Source of the DNA: Pedobacter sp. MC2016-05
GTDB taxonomy: Bacteria > Bacteroidota > Bacteroidia > Sphingobacteriales > Sphingobacteriaceae
Assembly: GCF_026239735.1 (NCBI RefSeq)
Contig: NZ_JAPIVT010000024.1
Coordinates: 1-64,000, forward strand
Direction of reading: 5' to 3'
Length of the DNA stretch: 64,000 nucleotides
Shown here: positions 62,295-64,000 of the stretch, in pieces
Position numbering within the stretch: position 1 is the first letter of the stretch
Layout of the letters: each line of letters starts with the position of its first letter
Translations under genes and position numbers: made by a program
Notes under the pieces: model-generated
Databases searched by the model: none
Seen by the model: only the letters and a program-made list of their open reading frames with translations
What the model was told of the DNA's origin: nothing

Positions 62295-63497
62295 ATGAAA
62301 AAATATATAAGTAGTGCCATAAAGGCTATTGCGCTAGTATTATTGATTGTTGTTATCAACAGCTGTAAAAAGCCAGCAGGGGGTTCAGACCAAGGCGAAA
62401 CTAAATATTCGGCAGTACTATGCATTGGTAGCTGGCCAAATACCGCTTATTACATTGCCGGCATAGGGTCGTTAACCAGCGGTACCATTAGTTTGGCTAA
62501 TAACGGCGCCGAAATGACGGGTAAAGTTTATGCGCAAGATATTATCCAAAGGGATGGTTTTTATTATCACGCCAACGCATCCAGCGGAAAATTAGGCAAA
62601 TATCACGTTGAAAATGGGGTGTTGGTAACCGATAAAGAAATTCCTTTTTCGTGGTTAGAGTGGAGCTCGTATGCTTGGGAAGATGCAAGTACTTTGGTCA
62701 TCTTCGGGGTTGGCAATAATGAGGGGCGTTACGCTGTTGTTAACGTAGACAGAATGGCGATTAAAACGGGTAAACTAAGCCTCAAAAGCATTCCAACGGG
62801 TTTCGATGGTTACAACATCGGTTTCGCACAATACAGCGCTAACAAACTATATTTAGGTTATGGGTTTTCTTCGACAGATTTTACCAAATATCCCAACATG
62901 CCGGTATACCAGGAGTCGTTAGTAGCGATAATAGACTATGCAACCATGACGGTAGAAAAATCTCTGTCTGATACTCGTACTACTGGTTTAGGCGGTCCAA
63001 ATGTATATGCGCCATCTTCATTTGTAGATGAGTTGGGCGATCTTTATTTTATCAGTGATCCGGTAAATAATTACGATTACAATTCTCCATCGGTAATGTA
63101 CCGTATCAAAAGTGGAACCACAGTGATCGATCCAACTTACTTCTTCAATTTTTCTGCAGTTACTAATAACGAAATGGTGCCGGCAATGTGGTACATCGGT
63201 AATGGAAAAGCCATTGTGCGTTCAAGAATTGCAGGTCAATCTATCGATACCGACCATTATTTCTGTATAGTAGATGCTAGAAACGGGTCGTTTATTAAAA
63301 AACTAAACTTACCTGTGGATAAAGGAGAACGGATGGTAAATGCCGTAATTGTTGAAGATGGAAAAGTTTTTATTGCAGTAAATTCTGCGGATAAAGATTA
63401 CATCTGGCAGTACAATCCCGCAACCGATGAGCTTACCAAAGGGGTTGAGTTTATAGGAGGTATCGATTACATCCTGAGAATAGAAAAACTAAAATAA
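62295..63497 (+). CDS. DUF4374-like surface lipoprotein, second copy (XusB-like)
   Basis: This 400-aa protein has a lipoprotein signal (ALVLLIVVINSC) and a propeller-like body with phrases also seen in the first copy: IQRDGFYYHANASSGKLGKYH, MWYIGNGKAIVRSRI, LNLPVDKGERMVNAVIVEDGKV, IWQYNPATDELTKGVEF. It lies 18 bases after the receptor gene, where XusB lies in the Bacteroides operon. Two divergent copies could bind different iron complexes. Confidence 0.85.
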   Translation: MKKYISSAIKAIALVLLIVVINSCKKPAGGSDQGETKYSAVLCIGSWPNTAYYIAGIGSLTSGTISLANNGAEMTGKVYAQDIIQRDGFYYHANASSGKLGKYHVENGVLVTDKEIPFSWLEWSSYAWEDASTLVIFGVGNNEGRYAVVNVDRMAIKTGKLSLKSIPTGFDGYNIGFAQYSANKLYLGYGFSSTDFTKYPNMPVYQESLVAIIDYATMTVEKSLSDTRTTGLGGPNVYAPSSFVDELGDLYFISDPVNNYDYNSPSVMYRIKSGTTVIDPTYFFNFSAVTNNEMVPAMWYIGNGKAIVRSRIAGQSIDTDHYFCIVDARNGSFIKKLNLPVDKGERMVNAVIVEDGKVFIAVNSADKDYIWQYNPATDELTKGVEFIGGIDYILRIEKLK

Positions 63498-63512
63498 TAC
63501 CAGCAGCTTACA

Positions 63513-64000
63513 ATGACATTTAAGAAGATTAATGCGTGGCTGCATTTATGGCTAGGGTTAGCATCTGGTATTGTTGTGTTTATACTCGGAATTACGGGCT
63601 GCATACTTGTTTTTAAGGTAGAAATTAACAAATATGCCTCACCTTGGACACGGGTAGAAATTCCTGAAGGCGGTAAAATGTTGCCACCTTCAGTACTTTA
63701 CAAGGCGGTAGAAAAAGCGGTGCCCAATAGAGAAATAGAATCAGTTTGGTACCATGGCCAAGGAATGACCTCAAGGTTCAGGATTCATGAAATGGATTCT
63801 ACCGTTTTTGTTAATCCATACAATGCAGAAGTTGTAGCTATTGGCCAGTTAAATGATTTTTTTCACTTTTTTGAAGACGGCCATTATTATTTGTGGTTGC
63901 CACAAAAAATTGGTCGTCAAGTAACAGGCTGGGGCACGTTTATATTTTTTCTACTGCTCATTAGCGGATTGATTTTATGGTGGCCCAAAAACCTGAAAAA
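63513..64000 (+). CDS. PepSY-associated membrane protein (XusC-like), partial
   Basis: The first 162 codons from the ATG at 63513 are present and the gene runs off the window. It has the family opening INAWLHLWLGLASGIVVFIL, a PepSY-like periplasmic part (LYKAVEKAVPNREIESVWYH, FVNPYNAEVVAIGQLNDFF) and a second helix (GTFIFFLLLISGLILWW) after the LPQKIGRQVTG stretch. Such inner-membrane proteins are thought to reduce iron in imported siderophores. It is 15 bases after the lipoprotein gene. Confidence 0.88.
   Translation, partial: MTFKKINAWLHLWLGLASGIVVFILGITGCILVFKVEINKYASPWTRVEIPEGGKMLPPSVLYKAVEKAVPNREIESVWYHGQGMTSRFRIHEMDSTVFVNPYNAEVVAIGQLNDFFHFFEDGHYYLWLPQKIGRQVTGWGTFIFFLLLISGLILWWPKNLK

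Noticed and set aside
1..64000. CRISPR arrays, rRNA and tRNA genes
   Set aside because: No regularly spaced repeats, conserved rRNA segments or tRNA T-loop motifs were noticed on reading; a dedicated search could still find a tRNA.

Overview
The window looks like chromosome of a Bacteroidota species in the Sphingobacteriaceae, most like Pedobacter or a close relative. The signs are a SusC/SusD pair, LytTR and LytS regulators, FecI/FecR-type sigma pairs, an RteC protein, DUF4374 and DUF5777 proteins, AT-rich intergenic DNA, and promoters of the Bacteroidota type (TTG, 19 bases, TAnnTTTG). I saw no rRNA, tRNA or CRISPR array, although no covariance or repeat search was possible.

Layout. (1) 1-7.6 kb: a LytTR regulator and a partial LytS-like kinase with a small RiPP-precursor-like peptide gene between them; an ECF sigma factor with a membrane/beta-barrel partner; and a tight operon of a YxxxD-repeat lipoprotein, a lipoprotein cytochrome c, YceI and DUF5777. 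(2) 8-15 kb: a damaged defence island holding an HNH nuclease, Wadjet-like jetA and jetB, a jetC cut off after about 200 codons, an insertion-sequence relic, a fragment that may be a HEPN C-terminus, an intact DUF262 protein and an XRE regulator. (3) 15-23.6 kb: an intergenic element with two competing folds, then a visibly more G+C-rich TlpA-SusC-SusD operon, converging on DUF6520 and MauE genes and a Crp/Fnr regulator. (4) 23.8-26.1 kb: relics of conjugative-element regulation (a terminator-led small gene, rteC, a helix-turn-helix gene). (5) 26.4-35 kb: envelope proteins, a PAS-LuxR regulator, an AbiE toxin-antitoxin pair with candidate operators, a Gfo/Idh/MocA oxidoreductase and a SMUG2-type glycosylase. 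(6) 35.6-39 kb: a complete IS21-family element (35850-38500) flanked by a 5-base repeat and by two truncated genes. (7) 39-43.4 kb: cold-shock protein, ECF sigma factor and an SOS cassette (umuD-like, umuC, SRAP); the UmuD homologue lacks both catalytic residues. (8) 43.4-54.6 kb: a signalling-rich stretch with three PAS histidine kinases, a single-domain response regulator, two tiny LuxR-type proteins, a CheB pseudogene and a complete LytS/LytTR pair next to a divergent outer-membrane barrel gene. (9) 57.2-64 kb: an apparent iron or xenosiderophore locus with ECF sigma factor, short FecR-like protein, DUF4374 lipoprotein, TonB-dependent receptor, second DUF4374 lipoprotein and a PepSY membrane protein that runs off the end.

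The most notable observations are the catalytically dead UmuD homologue in an otherwise intact mutagenesis cassette, the RiPP-like peptide gene at the left edge, the alternative-fold element at 15.1-15.3 kb, the terminator hairpin touching a start codon at 23.9 kb, and the Wadjet operon truncated next to an insertion-sequence relic.
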